Positions 16,424-24,165 of a stretch of 33,405 bases of DNA are shown here, one piece after another (the first letter of the stretch is position 1; each line of letters begins with the position of its first letter). Origin of the DNA: Akkermansia muciniphila (GTDB lineage Bacteria; Verrucomicrobiota; Verrucomicrobiia; Verrucomicrobiales; Akkermansiaceae); assembly GCA_945860285.1 (NCBI GenBank), contig CAMAQB010000037.1:1-33405 (forward strand), given 5' to 3'. The notes under the pieces are model-generated. The model made no database searches. It had not been told where the DNA came from and saw only the letters and a program-made list of their open reading frames with translations. Made by a program: the position numbers and the translations under genes.

Positions 16424-16459
16424 TCGCGGAACCTATACGTTTTCCGACCCGGAAACATT

Positions 16460-17077
16460 TCATGTTTCACAGCGCCGGAACCAGCCGGTGATGCTCATGC
16501 GCGGTTTGACAGCGGGCATCACCTCGTGCCAGAAATCCCCCGCCATGAAACAAACCATGGTGCCGAGCCGCGGTTCGATCAGGGCATAGGCGCCGTCGCG
16601 ACTTCCCGACGTGGTCCACAACTTCAATTCCCCGCCGTCACCGGGCTGCCAGTGTTCGTTCAGATACAAAATCACCGTGACAATGCGCGAACCCGTCCCG
16701 GCATGACGGTCGAGATGCGCTTTGTAAAATCCGCCTTCGGAATAGATCGCGAAGTGTCCTTCGAAATCGAAGAGGCCGAGAAAAAAACGCTCGTTGATGG
16801 CGAGGCGCATGACTTCCAGTTTGGCCAGATAGATTTCCTGCTCTACGCTCTCTTCACCCGGCTGAATCCACTTCACCCGATCCTGCCGGATGTTTTCACG
16901 CACCTCCAATCCCTTGCCGCGTCCGACTCCCGCAGTAACAAAATCTCCGTTATCGCACGATGCCTGGCATTCCCGTGCGAGACGGATCGAATCGTCGTGA
17001 TTCATGCATCCCGGCATCGACACCCAGCCGTGCTGATCCAACCCGTTCAACATTCGTTCCACCGACCCCACAAGCAC
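16460..17077 (-). CDS. Prolyl-hydroxylase-type 2OG-Fe(II) oxygenase
   Basis: 205 residues, SM-20/EGLN-like fold. The iron triad is visible as His121-x-Asp123 (FYKAHLD) and His184 (DFWHEV), with Arg193 (PRMSITGWFR) for 2-oxoglutarate; YLNEHWQPGDGGELKLW is typical of the family. Such enzymes hydroxylate protein prolyl or other side chains using O2 and 2-oxoglutarate; the substrate here is unknown. No signal peptide is seen, so it should act in the cytoplasm. GTG 17077 is the first start after an in-frame TGA; ATG 17053 (residue 9) is a possible alternative. It lies between a LamG-like gene (52-base gap) and the DUF1549 gene (36-base gap), all on the minus strand, so it is probably co-transcribed with exported proteins. 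Confidence 0.88.
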   Translation of the reverse strand: MLVGSVERMLNGLDQHGWVSMPGCMNHDDSIRLARECQASCDNGDFVTAGVGRGKGLEVRENIRQDRVKWIQPGEESVEQEIYLAKLEVMRLAINERFFLGLFDFEGHFAIYSEGGFYKAHLDRHAGTGSRIVTVILYLNEHWQPGDGGELKLWTTSGSRDGAYALIEPRLGTMVCFMAGDFWHEVMPAVKPRMSITGWFRRCET

Positions 17078-17129
17078 GGAATCGCCCGCTCATGCCAGAC
17101 AATTCGCAGCAGCCGTGAAAATAGCGCGG

Positions 17130-17969
17130 CTACTGGATGCCGTAATGCTCGCGCAATTTCACCATCAGCGCCTTCATTTCCTCGTCGCTCAAGGGGCGAT
17201 CAAAAATCAACAAACGGGCGATCTCGCCATCGAACGACTCGTGCCCGGGATGGTTGATCGCGTCGCGCTCCTGACCGATCGCCATTTTCGATGGATTGCC
17301 TTTGGGATTCACCAAGACCTCGCCAGCGGCCACAGCTTCCGGAGCATTGACAAAAATCTCGACCTTCACCTTGTCCGTTCCCGCTGCCATGCGTCCGGCG
17401 ACAATCGCGAACCGTCCGGTCTCGATTTTCGGCCCGAGAATCTGCGGATTGTTGGCATCGAACCGCCCGAATGAAATGCCATTGCGCGGTCCCCACCACA
17501 CCGTATTGTCGTCATTGTAACATCCCCAAATGCCTTCGTAGTTTTCACCGTTTTTGAGATTGCCGAAAAACGAATTCACATCCTTCAATCCCTCGCGCTG
17601 CTGGTGTGCCGCAATGACTGTCAACCAGGTGCAGCCACTGCCGCGGGTGAGTGAGTCGAAGGCATCTTCATCCATGCACACCAGTTCCTGCTGCAGGAAC
17701 ACCAGCGAGTTGTGACCCCTGATTTCCTTGACCTCCTTGCGCAGGGTCGGACGCCCCGAGCCCGCTTCCTTGCGTCCCTCGTCGCGAGGCACGAAATCCC
17801 GCGCCGCGAATTTCTCCACCCGGTTTTTCCAAAGAGTGACGTGCTCGCCATCGGCCACGGTTACTTCGTGATCCGCATCGAGATCAAGAACGAGACCTGT
17901 CGGAAGAGTGACGGGATCCTCGGCGTGCAAGGCGGCGATCAAAAGCAAAGGGAAAAGCAGGGGTTTCAT
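17130..17969 (-). CDS. Exported LamG/concanavalin A-like protein
   Basis: 279 residues from ATG 17969, chosen because a clean Sec leader starts there (MKPLLFPLLLIAALHAEDP); the frame is open further upstream but without coding character. The mature protein reads as one LamG/concanavalin A-like beta-sandwich: LPTGLVLDLDADHEVTVADG, then a strand-rich middle and the typical end SFDGEIARLLIFDRPLSDEE followed by a short helix. Such domains bind carbohydrates or act as modules in surface proteins; no catalytic residues are evident. Probably first gene of the minus-strand group that continues with the 2OG oxygenase. Divergent from the YHYH gene with 117 bases between. Confidence 0.85.
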   Translation of the reverse strand: MKPLLFPLLLIAALHAEDPVTLPTGLVLDLDADHEVTVADGEHVTLWKNRVEKFAARDFVPRDEGRKEAGSGRPTLRKEVKEIRGHNSLVFLQQELVCMDEDAFDSLTRGSGCTWLTVIAAHQQREGLKDVNSFFGNLKNGENYEGIWGCYNDDNTVWWGPRNGISFGRFDANNPQILGPKIETGRFAIVAGRMAAGTDKVKVEIFVNAPEAVAAGEVLVNPKGNPSKMAIGQERDAINHPGHESFDGEIARLLIFDRPLSDEEMKALMVKLREHYGIQ

Positions 17970-17991
17970 GCAGCATACTACGCGTCGTGGC

Positions 17992-18020
17992 TTGATACCT
18001 TTCAATGGGAGAATTGTAAA
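17992..18020 (+). promoter_or_regulatory. Candidate promoter of the YHYH gene
   Basis: TTGATA (17992-17997) and TGTAAA (18015-18020) with a 17-bp spacer, in the 117-bp divergent region, 67 bases before ATG 18087. Fits a housekeeping-type promoter at 5/6 and 4/6 positions; only a sequence match. Confidence 0.4.
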
Positions 18021-18086
18021 GTTTTGGTAAATAGGCGCGACGGGCAGTGGCGGGCATGGTTGAAAAGAAGTGTCCGACACACCATC

Positions 18087-19340
18087 ATGAAAAAATCACC
18101 CATAACAATGAAACGAACAGCCGCATTCCTCTCGTTGCTCATGACTCCGGCAATGGTCTCCGCCCATCCTGATCACGATGTGGAAACCACCGGAGGAAGC
18201 ACATCCGCGCCGATGACAATCCAAACAAACGCGCAGCCAGTCGTGGAAACAAAGCCGACGGTGAGCATCCAGGTCGATGGCGAATTCCGCGTCATCCGCT
18301 CGAACGGCATCCCCGATCACCAGCCCGGAACGTTTCCGCGACGGGGCAATCCGAATACCATCAAACCACAGAGTTATTCATTGCGCGTGCCACTGCATCC
18401 GAAACCAGCGGCAAGCCCGGTGCATCGGGGCGGGTATTGGTGGGGTGTGGCAGTTAATGGCGTACCTTTCGAACCGGGCACGGCGGAGTCCTGGAACAAC
18501 GACATGCGCTCGGGCTGGCGCTACGAAGCCGGTACCGGATTTCTCAATCTCGGCCTCGACGAACACAACGCCCATGTGCAGCCCAACGGCTCGTATCACT
18601 ATCACGCCCTGCCGAACGGACTGGTGAAAACCCTCGGCGGCGACGAGAAAAAAATGCTTTTGGTCGCCTGGTCGGCCGATGGATTCCCGGTCTATACCGC
18701 GCAGGCCCACGCTTCACCAAAGGATGCAAACAGTCCGCTGCGCAAAATGAAATCGAGCTATCAACTGAAAAAAGGGCCACGCACCGATGAGCCAGGCGGC
18801 CCCGGTGGCAACTACGATGGCCGCTTCACCCAGGATTTCGAATACATCGCAAGCAGCGGCGATCTCGATGAATGCAATGGTCGTTTCGGAGTGACACCAG
18901 ATTTTCCTGAGGGCACCTACTATTACTGCATCAGCGCCGAGTTTCCCTTTGTGCCCCGGATGTGGCGCGGCGAACCCGATGCCAGTTTCAACAAAGGCGA
19001 TCGTCCTCCCGGCGGCGGTCCCGGCGGCACGGCACAGCGGCAAGTGCCGGTCGGCGGCGCGCCGCGCGGCATTCTTGAAGATGGCCCCTCCCCACAACCG
19101 AACAACACGCAGCCAACCGGCAACCCAGGCCAGGGAATTCCCCGCCTTCCTCTCCTCGGCGCGCTCGATGCCAACAAGGACGGCACGCTGGACAAGGACG
19201 AATTGTCCGCTGCGACGAAAGCGCTCATGACCCTGGACAAGAATCACGATGGCAAACTCACCGCCGATGAATACCGCGGTGCCGTGCCCATCGGCGGTCG
19301 ACAAGGACCTCCCGGAGCGACGCCACCGGATGCAAGATGA
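18087..19340 (+). CDS. Exported YHYH-domain protein with C-terminal EF hands
   Basis: 417 residues from ATG 18087 (ATG 18108 also possible); Sec leader KRTAAFLSLLMTPAMVSA followed by a His/Asp start. The YHYH domain (about 70-310) shows LGLDEHNAHVQPNGSYHYHA, LLVAWSADGFPVY and FPEGTYYYCISAEFPFVPRM. After a Gly/Pro-rich low-complexity linker (PPGGGPGG) come two canonical EF-hand loops, DANKDGTLDKDE and DKNHDGKLTADE, with acidic residues at positions 1, 3, 5 and 12. YHYH proteins are exported and uncharacterised; the fusion suggests calcium binding. A 66-base gap separates it from the GlcG-like gene. Confidence 0.9.
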   Translation: MKKSPITMKRTAAFLSLLMTPAMVSAHPDHDVETTGGSTSAPMTIQTNAQPVVETKPTVSIQVDGEFRVIRSNGIPDHQPGTFPRRGNPNTIKPQSYSLRVPLHPKPAASPVHRGGYWWGVAVNGVPFEPGTAESWNNDMRSGWRYEAGTGFLNLGLDEHNAHVQPNGSYHYHALPNGLVKTLGGDEKKMLLVAWSADGFPVYTAQAHASPKDANSPLRKMKSSYQLKKGPRTDEPGGPGGNYDGRFTQDFEYIASSGDLDECNGRFGVTPDFPEGTYYYCISAEFPFVPRMWRGEPDASFNKGDRPPGGGPGGTAQRQVPVGGAPRGILEDGPSPQPNNTQPTGNPGQGIPRLPLLGALDANKDGTLDKDELSAATKALMTLDKNHDGKLTADEYRGAVPIGGRQGPPGATPPDAR

Positions 19341-19406
19341 TCGGAACGGGTTGCATGGCTGAAAGGACGGGAAATTTTGACAAGTATCAGCCAGACCTTT
19401 CAAGTG

Positions 19407-19889
19407 ATGAAAATCTTCGCCATCCTTTTTGCCTGCATGTCCCTAATATCTCAAACCTCCGCGCAAACCCCGTCGACACCCTACGGTGCGCCCATCACCC
19501 TAGAACAAGCAAAAAAAGTCGCGGCGGCTGCACAGGAGGAAGCGCGCAAAAACCAATGGTTTGTGGTTGTCTCCGTCGTTGACAGCGGCGGACATCTGGT
19601 CTTGCTCGAACGCATGGACAACACCCAGTTCGCCAGCGTCGAGGTCTCCCGTGACAAGGCAACTTGCGCCGTAGCGTTCCGGCGTCCGACCAAATCCTTC
19701 CAGGACACGCTCGCCGCGGGAGGGGAATCTTTGCGTCTCCTGCAAGTGCGCGGTGTCGTTGCTGTGGAAGGTGGACTGCCCATCATCGTCGATGGAAAAA
19801 TCATCGGTGCAGTCGGAGTGTCGGGAGCAACCAGTGCTCAGGACGGTCAGATGGCACAGGCGGGAATTGCCGTATTGTCCGCGAAGTAA
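19407..19889 (+). CDS. Exported GlcG/HbpS-like protein
   Basis: 160 residues from ATG 19407, with Sec leader MKIFAILFACMSLISQTSAQ. The rest matches the GlcG/HbpS (DUF336) fold: ITLEQAKKVAAAAQEEARKN, VVVSVVDSGGHLVLLERMDN, the RDKATCAVAFRRPTKSF helix and GGLPIIVDGKIIGAVGVSGA. Members bind heme (HbpS) or occur in glycolate and diol utilisation loci; the exported forms are mostly unassigned. Catalysis is not implied. It lies 15 bases before the SDR gene on the same strand, so co-transcription is likely. Confidence 0.9.
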   Translation: MKIFAILFACMSLISQTSAQTPSTPYGAPITLEQAKKVAAAAQEEARKNQWFVVVSVVDSGGHLVLLERMDNTQFASVEVSRDKATCAVAFRRPTKSFQDTLAAGGESLRLLQVRGVVAVEGGLPIIVDGKIIGAVGVSGATSAQDGQMAQAGIAVLSAK

Positions 19890-19904
19890 CCCATCCAAGC
19901 CACC

Positions 19905-20591
19905 ATGGCTCCCCTCATCCTCATCACCGGTGCCACCCGAGGCATCGGTTTTGCCGCAGCAGCACAACTCGCCGCCCGCGGAGCCCAGGTGATCGTCGCC
20001 AGCCGCGATGCCACACGCGCGCAATTGGCAGCGGAAAAAATCGAACGCAACACATCATGGCTGACGCTCGACATCGATGACCCTGAAAGCGTGAGCGCCG
20101 CAGCCGCGAGCATCGCCACACGACACGGTCGTCTCGATGTGCTGGCGAACAATTCGGCTGTGCTTCTCGACCACTATCAAGACCTCGATCATTTGAAGCC
20201 GGAAACCCTCGCGGAAACATTGAAAACCAATGTCGTCGGCACCCTGCGGATCAGTCAGGCGATGAAGAATTTGTTAGAAAAGTCCCCCGCCCCGCGGATC
20301 ATCAACGTCTCCAGTGGGGCCGGGCAGCTCGACGGCGAACCGCAATCGTGGGCACCAGCGTATTGCATCAGCAAAACCGCGCTCAACATGCTGACCCAGC
20401 AACTCACCGCCGCCTGGCCGGATGTGATGGTCAACTCGATGTGCCCCGGTTGGTGTCGCACCGAAATGGGCGGCGACAACGCCCCGCGCAGCGCCGAGGA
20501 AGGTGCCGGCACCTTGACCTGGCTCGCACTTGATGCCCCGCATTCGCTGAGAGGAAGTTTCATCAAGGATCGCCAAGCGATTCCCTGGTAA
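19905..20591 (+). CDS. Short-chain dehydrogenase/reductase
   Basis: 228 residues, a classical SDR. Cofactor motif TGATRGIG (8-15), ANNSAV (81-86), Asn109 in KTNVVGT, Ser136/137 in INVSS, and the catalytic pair Tyr153/Lys157 (YCISK) are all present, so an active NAD(P)-dependent oxidoreductase is expected. Arg34 after the second strand (VASRDA) hints at NADPH preference. The carbonyl-reductase-like form (LAETLKTNVVGTLRISQAM, VNSMCPGWCRTEMGG) acts on unknown ketones or alcohols in the cytoplasm. Substrate cannot be inferred from the mixed neighbourhood. Confidence 0.92.
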   Translation: MAPLILITGATRGIGFAAAAQLAARGAQVIVASRDATRAQLAAEKIERNTSWLTLDIDDPESVSAAAASIATRHGRLDVLANNSAVLLDHYQDLDHLKPETLAETLKTNVVGTLRISQAMKNLLEKSPAPRIINVSSGAGQLDGEPQSWAPAYCISKTALNMLTQQLTAAWPDVMVNSMCPGWCRTEMGGDNAPRSAEEGAGTLTWLALDAPHSLRGSFIKDRQAIPW

Positions 20592-20636
20592 ATTTATCTT
20601 GTCGCGGCAAACGATCCATGCTTGCTATTGCGGGTC

Positions 20637-21254
20637 ATGAAATCATTGCTCGGAATTCTATTGGCCCTTACATCGTTCCTCATGCCGCTTGGCGCGGAAG
20701 ACGCCAAACCGGAGGAGGGTTTTGTTTCCCTCTTCGATGGCAAAACCCTCGATGGCTGGAAGATCAATGAATCACCCGCCGCTTTCTCGATCGAAGACGG
20801 CGCGATCAAGGCGAACGGCGACCGCTGCCACCTGTTTTACGAGGGCAAGGTGAATGGCGCGAAGTTCAAGGACTTCGAACTGCGCCTCGATGTGATGACG
20901 CGCAAGTCATCAAACGGCGGAGTTTTCATCCACACGGTTTTCCAGAAAAACGGCTGGCCGAGCGGCTACGAAATACAGGTAAACAACACCCAGGGCGACC
21001 CCCAGAAATCCGGCGGCCTCTACAATACTGTGAAAAACCTCGAACCCTTCGAAGACGACAAATGGATGACCTACGTGATCATCGTCAAGGACGGCACTGT
21101 CATCGTGCGGGTGAACGACAAGGAACTGGTCAACTACAAGACCGAACCCGGCACCAGCAAACTGCTGGTCGACGGAGGCACCCTCGCCATCCAGGCCCAC
21201 GACAAGGGCAGCACGACACTTTACAAAAACATCCGCATCAAAGTGGCGAAGTGA
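20637..21254 (+). CDS. Exported DUF1080 protein (3-keto-disaccharide hydrolase family)
   Basis: 205 residues from ATG 20637, with Sec leader MKSLLGILLALTSFLMPLGA. The DUF1080 signature is clear: FVSLFDGKTLDGWKINESP, KDFELRLDVMTRKSSNGGVF, GYEIQVNNTQGDP, KSGGLYNTVKNL and LAIQAHDKGSTTLYKNIRIK. The fold is a concanavalin-like beta-sandwich; characterised relatives hydrolyse 3-keto-glycosides after oxidation by Gfo/Idh/MocA enzymes. No such oxidase is in the window, so the substrate route is open. Probably periplasmic. Confidence 0.93.
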   Translation: MKSLLGILLALTSFLMPLGAEDAKPEEGFVSLFDGKTLDGWKINESPAAFSIEDGAIKANGDRCHLFYEGKVNGAKFKDFELRLDVMTRKSSNGGVFIHTVFQKNGWPSGYEIQVNNTQGDPQKSGGLYNTVKNLEPFEDDKWMTYVIIVKDGTVIVRVNDKELVNYKTEPGTSKLLVDGGTLAIQAHDKGSTTLYKNIRIKVAK

Positions 21255-21343
21255 GCTGCCGCCCATTCCGTCAATCCCCTCTTCTCGACCCCTCCGACTC
21301 CAGCAGCGTGATTCAAAAATCCTGACCTTAGCAGCAACTTTTC

Positions 21344-21664
21344 ATGATCCGCAACCGACATATCCGGCGTTTGTGGCAGCTAACGGCAATTGTGCTGATG
21401 CTGGAAATGATTGTCGCCCAGGTGATGGCTGCCAATGCCTTGTTCCACAAGGAGTGTCACAATGATGCGGATGACCCTGCGCACGAGTGCATGGTCACCC
21501 TGATGATGGACGGCGGGATTTGCAATGTCATGCCGGACATCATACCGGTGAAAGTGACATCGGAACCACCGCTAGGAGCGATGCCCGCACCGAAATCGGT
21601 GAACGACGTGTCGTCTCATCTGGTCGGCGGGGTTCTCGCCCATGCTCCTCCCCGGGGACCGTAG
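21344..21664 (+). CDS. Small exported Cys/His-containing protein preceding the TonB receptor
   Basis: 106 residues. A hydrophobic N-terminal segment (LWQLTAIVLMLEMIVAQVMA) acts as signal or anchor, followed by a potential metal-binding stretch with His, Cys and acidic residues: FHKECHNDADDPAHECMV, then GGICNV. The end HAPPRGP is a motif I associate with small proteins of this type in PVC genomes; no named family is certain. Its position 111 bases before a ZnuD-like TonB receptor on the same strand suggests a role in metal binding or sensing at the envelope. No Zur- or Fur-like palindrome was found upstream of either gene. Confidence 0.65.
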   Translation: MIRNRHIRRLWQLTAIVLMLEMIVAQVMAANALFHKECHNDADDPAHECMVTLMMDGGICNVMPDIIPVKVTSEPPLGAMPAPKSVNDVSSHLVGGVLAHAPPRGP

Positions 21665-21775
21665 CTACGGAAAAAACCCGAGTTGTTTGTCAGCGGCTTC
21701 ACGATGCCTTGGCGGCGCGTGTCGTCATGCCGTTGTTCGATTTTATCGGGCGCCGCCATTTCTTGATTCGTCATT

Positions 21776-23863
21776 ATGAAACCATTTTCTCTATCTATAT
21801 ACTATCCTATCTGCCTCATACTCGCCACCAATCCGTTCGCCCATGCCCAGCAATCCGCCGCTCCCACTCCCACCGCACTTGCCACGCTGGATGAGATGGT
21901 TGTCACAGCCACGCCGTTTGATCTAACTCTTTTCCAACTGGTCAAGCCGGCCACGGTGTTGAAGGAAAAAAATCTGCAGTTGAAGCTACAACCAACTCTA
22001 GGCGAAACATTGAACAACGAACCGGGTGTCAGTTCCACCTGGTTCGGCCCCGGTGCCAGCCGACCCATCATCCGCGGACTCGGCGATGATCGCGTCCGGG
22101 TGTTGCAGAACGGAACTTCCGTGCTCGATGTCTCCAATGTCAGCCCCGATCACGCGGTCGCCACTGATCAGATGTCGATCCGCGCCGTGGAGGTGGTGAG
22201 AGGTCCCGCAACGCTGCTTTATGGCCCTAACACCATCGGCGGGGTGATCAACGTGATCGATGACCGCATTCCCCAGGAACGATTCAACGGGCTTTATCCT
22301 ACGGGAAAATTCCAATCGAGCGTTGGTTCCGCGGATGACCTGTTCTCGCAATCGGGAGCCATCACCTGGGGTTCCGGTCCGATCGTTTTTCATCTCGACG
22401 GATTCCATAGCGCCACCAACGATCTCGACATCCCGGGCTTTGCGCGCTCCGCAGCCCTGCGAGAAGTCGATCCGATAATCCCTGAACCCCGCGATACATT
22501 ACCGAACAGCGCCACCGAATCAAGAGGAGCCGGTCTCGGTGGATCCTACTTCTGGAAAGGAGGTTTTCTCGGATTTTCCTATTCGGGAATCGATTCCGCC
22601 TACGGAACCGTCGCGGAACCGGATGTCACCATCGATCTGCAACAACGCCGCTGGGACATGCGTGGTGCCGTTTACGCACCGCAGCCGTGGATAACCGAAA
22701 TCAACTACAAGCTTGGTTATTCCGACTACGAGCACACCGAGTTCGAAGGCAGCGAGGCGGGCACGGTATTCCAGATCGAGGGATACGACGGACGCATCGA
22801 ACTGTTGCATCAGAAAACCGATCTGCTGGAAGGGGCGTTCGGTTTCGAATCGCAAGGCAGCAAGTTTTCCGCCCTCGGCGAGGAGGCGTTTTTGCCGGCA
22901 GTGGAAACGAGCGTGAATTCGCTATTCGTCTTCGAGGAAATTCCGTTAGATCAAATCCGCCTGCAATTCGGCGCACGATATGATCGACAGACGAACGACA
23001 GCGAGGCCAGCGCCGCATTCGGGCCTGGACTCAGCCGTGAATTCAATGCATTAAGCACGTCGGCTGGCATCGTCTACAATCCCACCGACGACTATGCCAT
23101 CGCGCTTTCGTTCGCCTATACGCAGCGTCCGCCCAACTATGTCGAACTTTTTGCCGACGGCCCGCACGTGGCCACCGGGACCTTCGAAAGGGGCGATCCG
23201 AATCTCGGCACGGAAGACTCATTTTCCGTCGATCTGTCATTGCGCAAGAGGACCGGCCGCGTGACCGGAAGCATCAGCGGCTTCTACTACCACTTCAATG
23301 ATTTCATCAGCCTGCAACCGAGTGGGGCGCTCGACCCGGATGACTCACTGCCGATTTACGACTATCAGCCCATCGGCGCGACATTCTATGGCGGCGAAAT
23401 CGAAACCACCTTTCACCTGTGGGAAGCAGTGCCTGCAACTCCGGCAACCGGTTCGAAATCGCCGCCCGCCACTCCAGCCCGCGACAGCAAGCTCGATCTC
23501 ATTCTCGGGGTCGATTATGTTCATGCGGAAGATCGCGACAGCGGTGAGCCGATCCCGCGAATTGCGCCTTTGCGGACGCGGGTTGCGCTCGACTATTCCA
23601 TCGGCAAGTTCGATGCCCGGCTGGAAGGATTGATTGCCGCGGCACAGCACCGCCACGCGGACTACGAGTTGCCGACGGATAGCTATTTCCTGCTCAACGC
23701 CAGCATCGGCTACGACCTGGACATCGGTGGCCTTGCCACAACGGTCTACCTGAAGGGCGTAAATCTTACCAACGAAGAAGCGCGCCAGAGCACATCGTTT
23801 CTCAAAGACATTGCGCCGATGCCCGGACGCGGAGTTGTGCTCGGACTGCGGGCGGAGTTCTGA
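21776..23863 (+). CDS. TonB-dependent outer-membrane receptor, ZnuD-like
   Basis: 695 residues: signal peptide (about 1-24), a TonB-box-like segment LDEMVVTATP, plug domain (about 45-165) and a 22-strand barrel ending in Phe. The plug carries the pattern of ZnuD-type zinc receptors: LGETLNNEPGVSSTWFGPGA, SRPIIRGLGDDRVRVLQNG, NVSPDHAV, EVVRGPATLLYGPNTIGGVI. These receptors import zinc (or heme in some reports) using TonB energy. The usual His-rich external loop of ZnuD is not evident, so the metal is uncertain. The preceding small Cys/His protein supports metal uptake. Length is typical. Confidence 0.88.
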   Translation: MKPFSLSIYYPICLILATNPFAHAQQSAAPTPTALATLDEMVVTATPFDLTLFQLVKPATVLKEKNLQLKLQPTLGETLNNEPGVSSTWFGPGASRPIIRGLGDDRVRVLQNGTSVLDVSNVSPDHAVATDQMSIRAVEVVRGPATLLYGPNTIGGVINVIDDRIPQERFNGLYPTGKFQSSVGSADDLFSQSGAITWGSGPIVFHLDGFHSATNDLDIPGFARSAALREVDPIIPEPRDTLPNSATESRGAGLGGSYFWKGGFLGFSYSGIDSAYGTVAEPDVTIDLQQRRWDMRGAVYAPQPWITEINYKLGYSDYEHTEFEGSEAGTVFQIEGYDGRIELLHQKTDLLEGAFGFESQGSKFSALGEEAFLPAVETSVNSLFVFEEIPLDQIRLQFGARYDRQTNDSEASAAFGPGLSREFNALSTSAGIVYNPTDDYAIALSFAYTQRPPNYVELFADGPHVATGTFERGDPNLGTEDSFSVDLSLRKRTGRVTGSISGFYYHFNDFISLQPSGALDPDDSLPIYDYQPIGATFYGGEIETTFHLWEAVPATPATGSKSPPATPARDSKLDLILGVDYVHAEDRDSGEPIPRIAPLRTRVALDYSIGKFDARLEGLIAAAQHRHADYELPTDSYFLLNASIGYDLDIGGLATTVYLKGVNLTNEEARQSTSFLKDIAPMPGRGVVLGLRAEF

Positions 23864-23918
23864 ACTGTTTCCATGTAAAACCAAGGAATAAGGAGGGGAA
23901 GTCGTTGCGCCATCATTC

Positions 23919-24080
23919 ATGACACCCGGCACATGGTTGTTGGGAGATGGAACAACAAACGTTTCCACCGGGGTGGATGGAGCAGTGAGCGGGAGCACCG
24001 ATTTCCAGATCATGTTCGCATCTGGTGTCATTCTTTCTGGCGCAACGACCTCTACCAAGCTCGTTTTCAGGCTTCCCTGA
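23919..24080 (+). CDS. Possible small ORF or gene remnant
   Basis: A 53-codon frame from ATG 23919 to TGA 24080 reads MTPGTWLLGDGTTNVSTGVD, then AVSGSTDFQIMFASGVILSG and a hydrophobic end. It is rich in Gly, Thr, Ser and Val like beta-structured exported proteins, but resembles no specific family. A strong AAGGAGGGG at about 23890 is 20 bases upstream, too far for this ATG. It sits in a 300-base gap otherwise without features; it may be chance or a decayed fragment. Confidence 0.2.
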   Translation: MTPGTWLLGDGTTNVSTGVDGAVSGSTDFQIMFASGVILSGATTSTKLVFRLP

Positions 24081-24165
24081 CGACAATCAAGTTGGCTCAA
24101 TGCGGGGCATTTTCATTTCCGAAATTCGGGATTGGACAGCGGCGAAACCTCGCTATGCTTGAGCC

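Noticed and set aside
16424-16459. Terminator between the 2OG oxygenase and DUF1549 genes
   Set aside because: The 36 bases contain no stem followed by a T run on the minus strand, so the genes are treated as one transcript.
21255-21775. Zur or Fur operator before the small Cys/His gene or TonB receptor
   Set aside because: No inverted repeat of suitable length was seen in 21255-21343 or 21665-21775.
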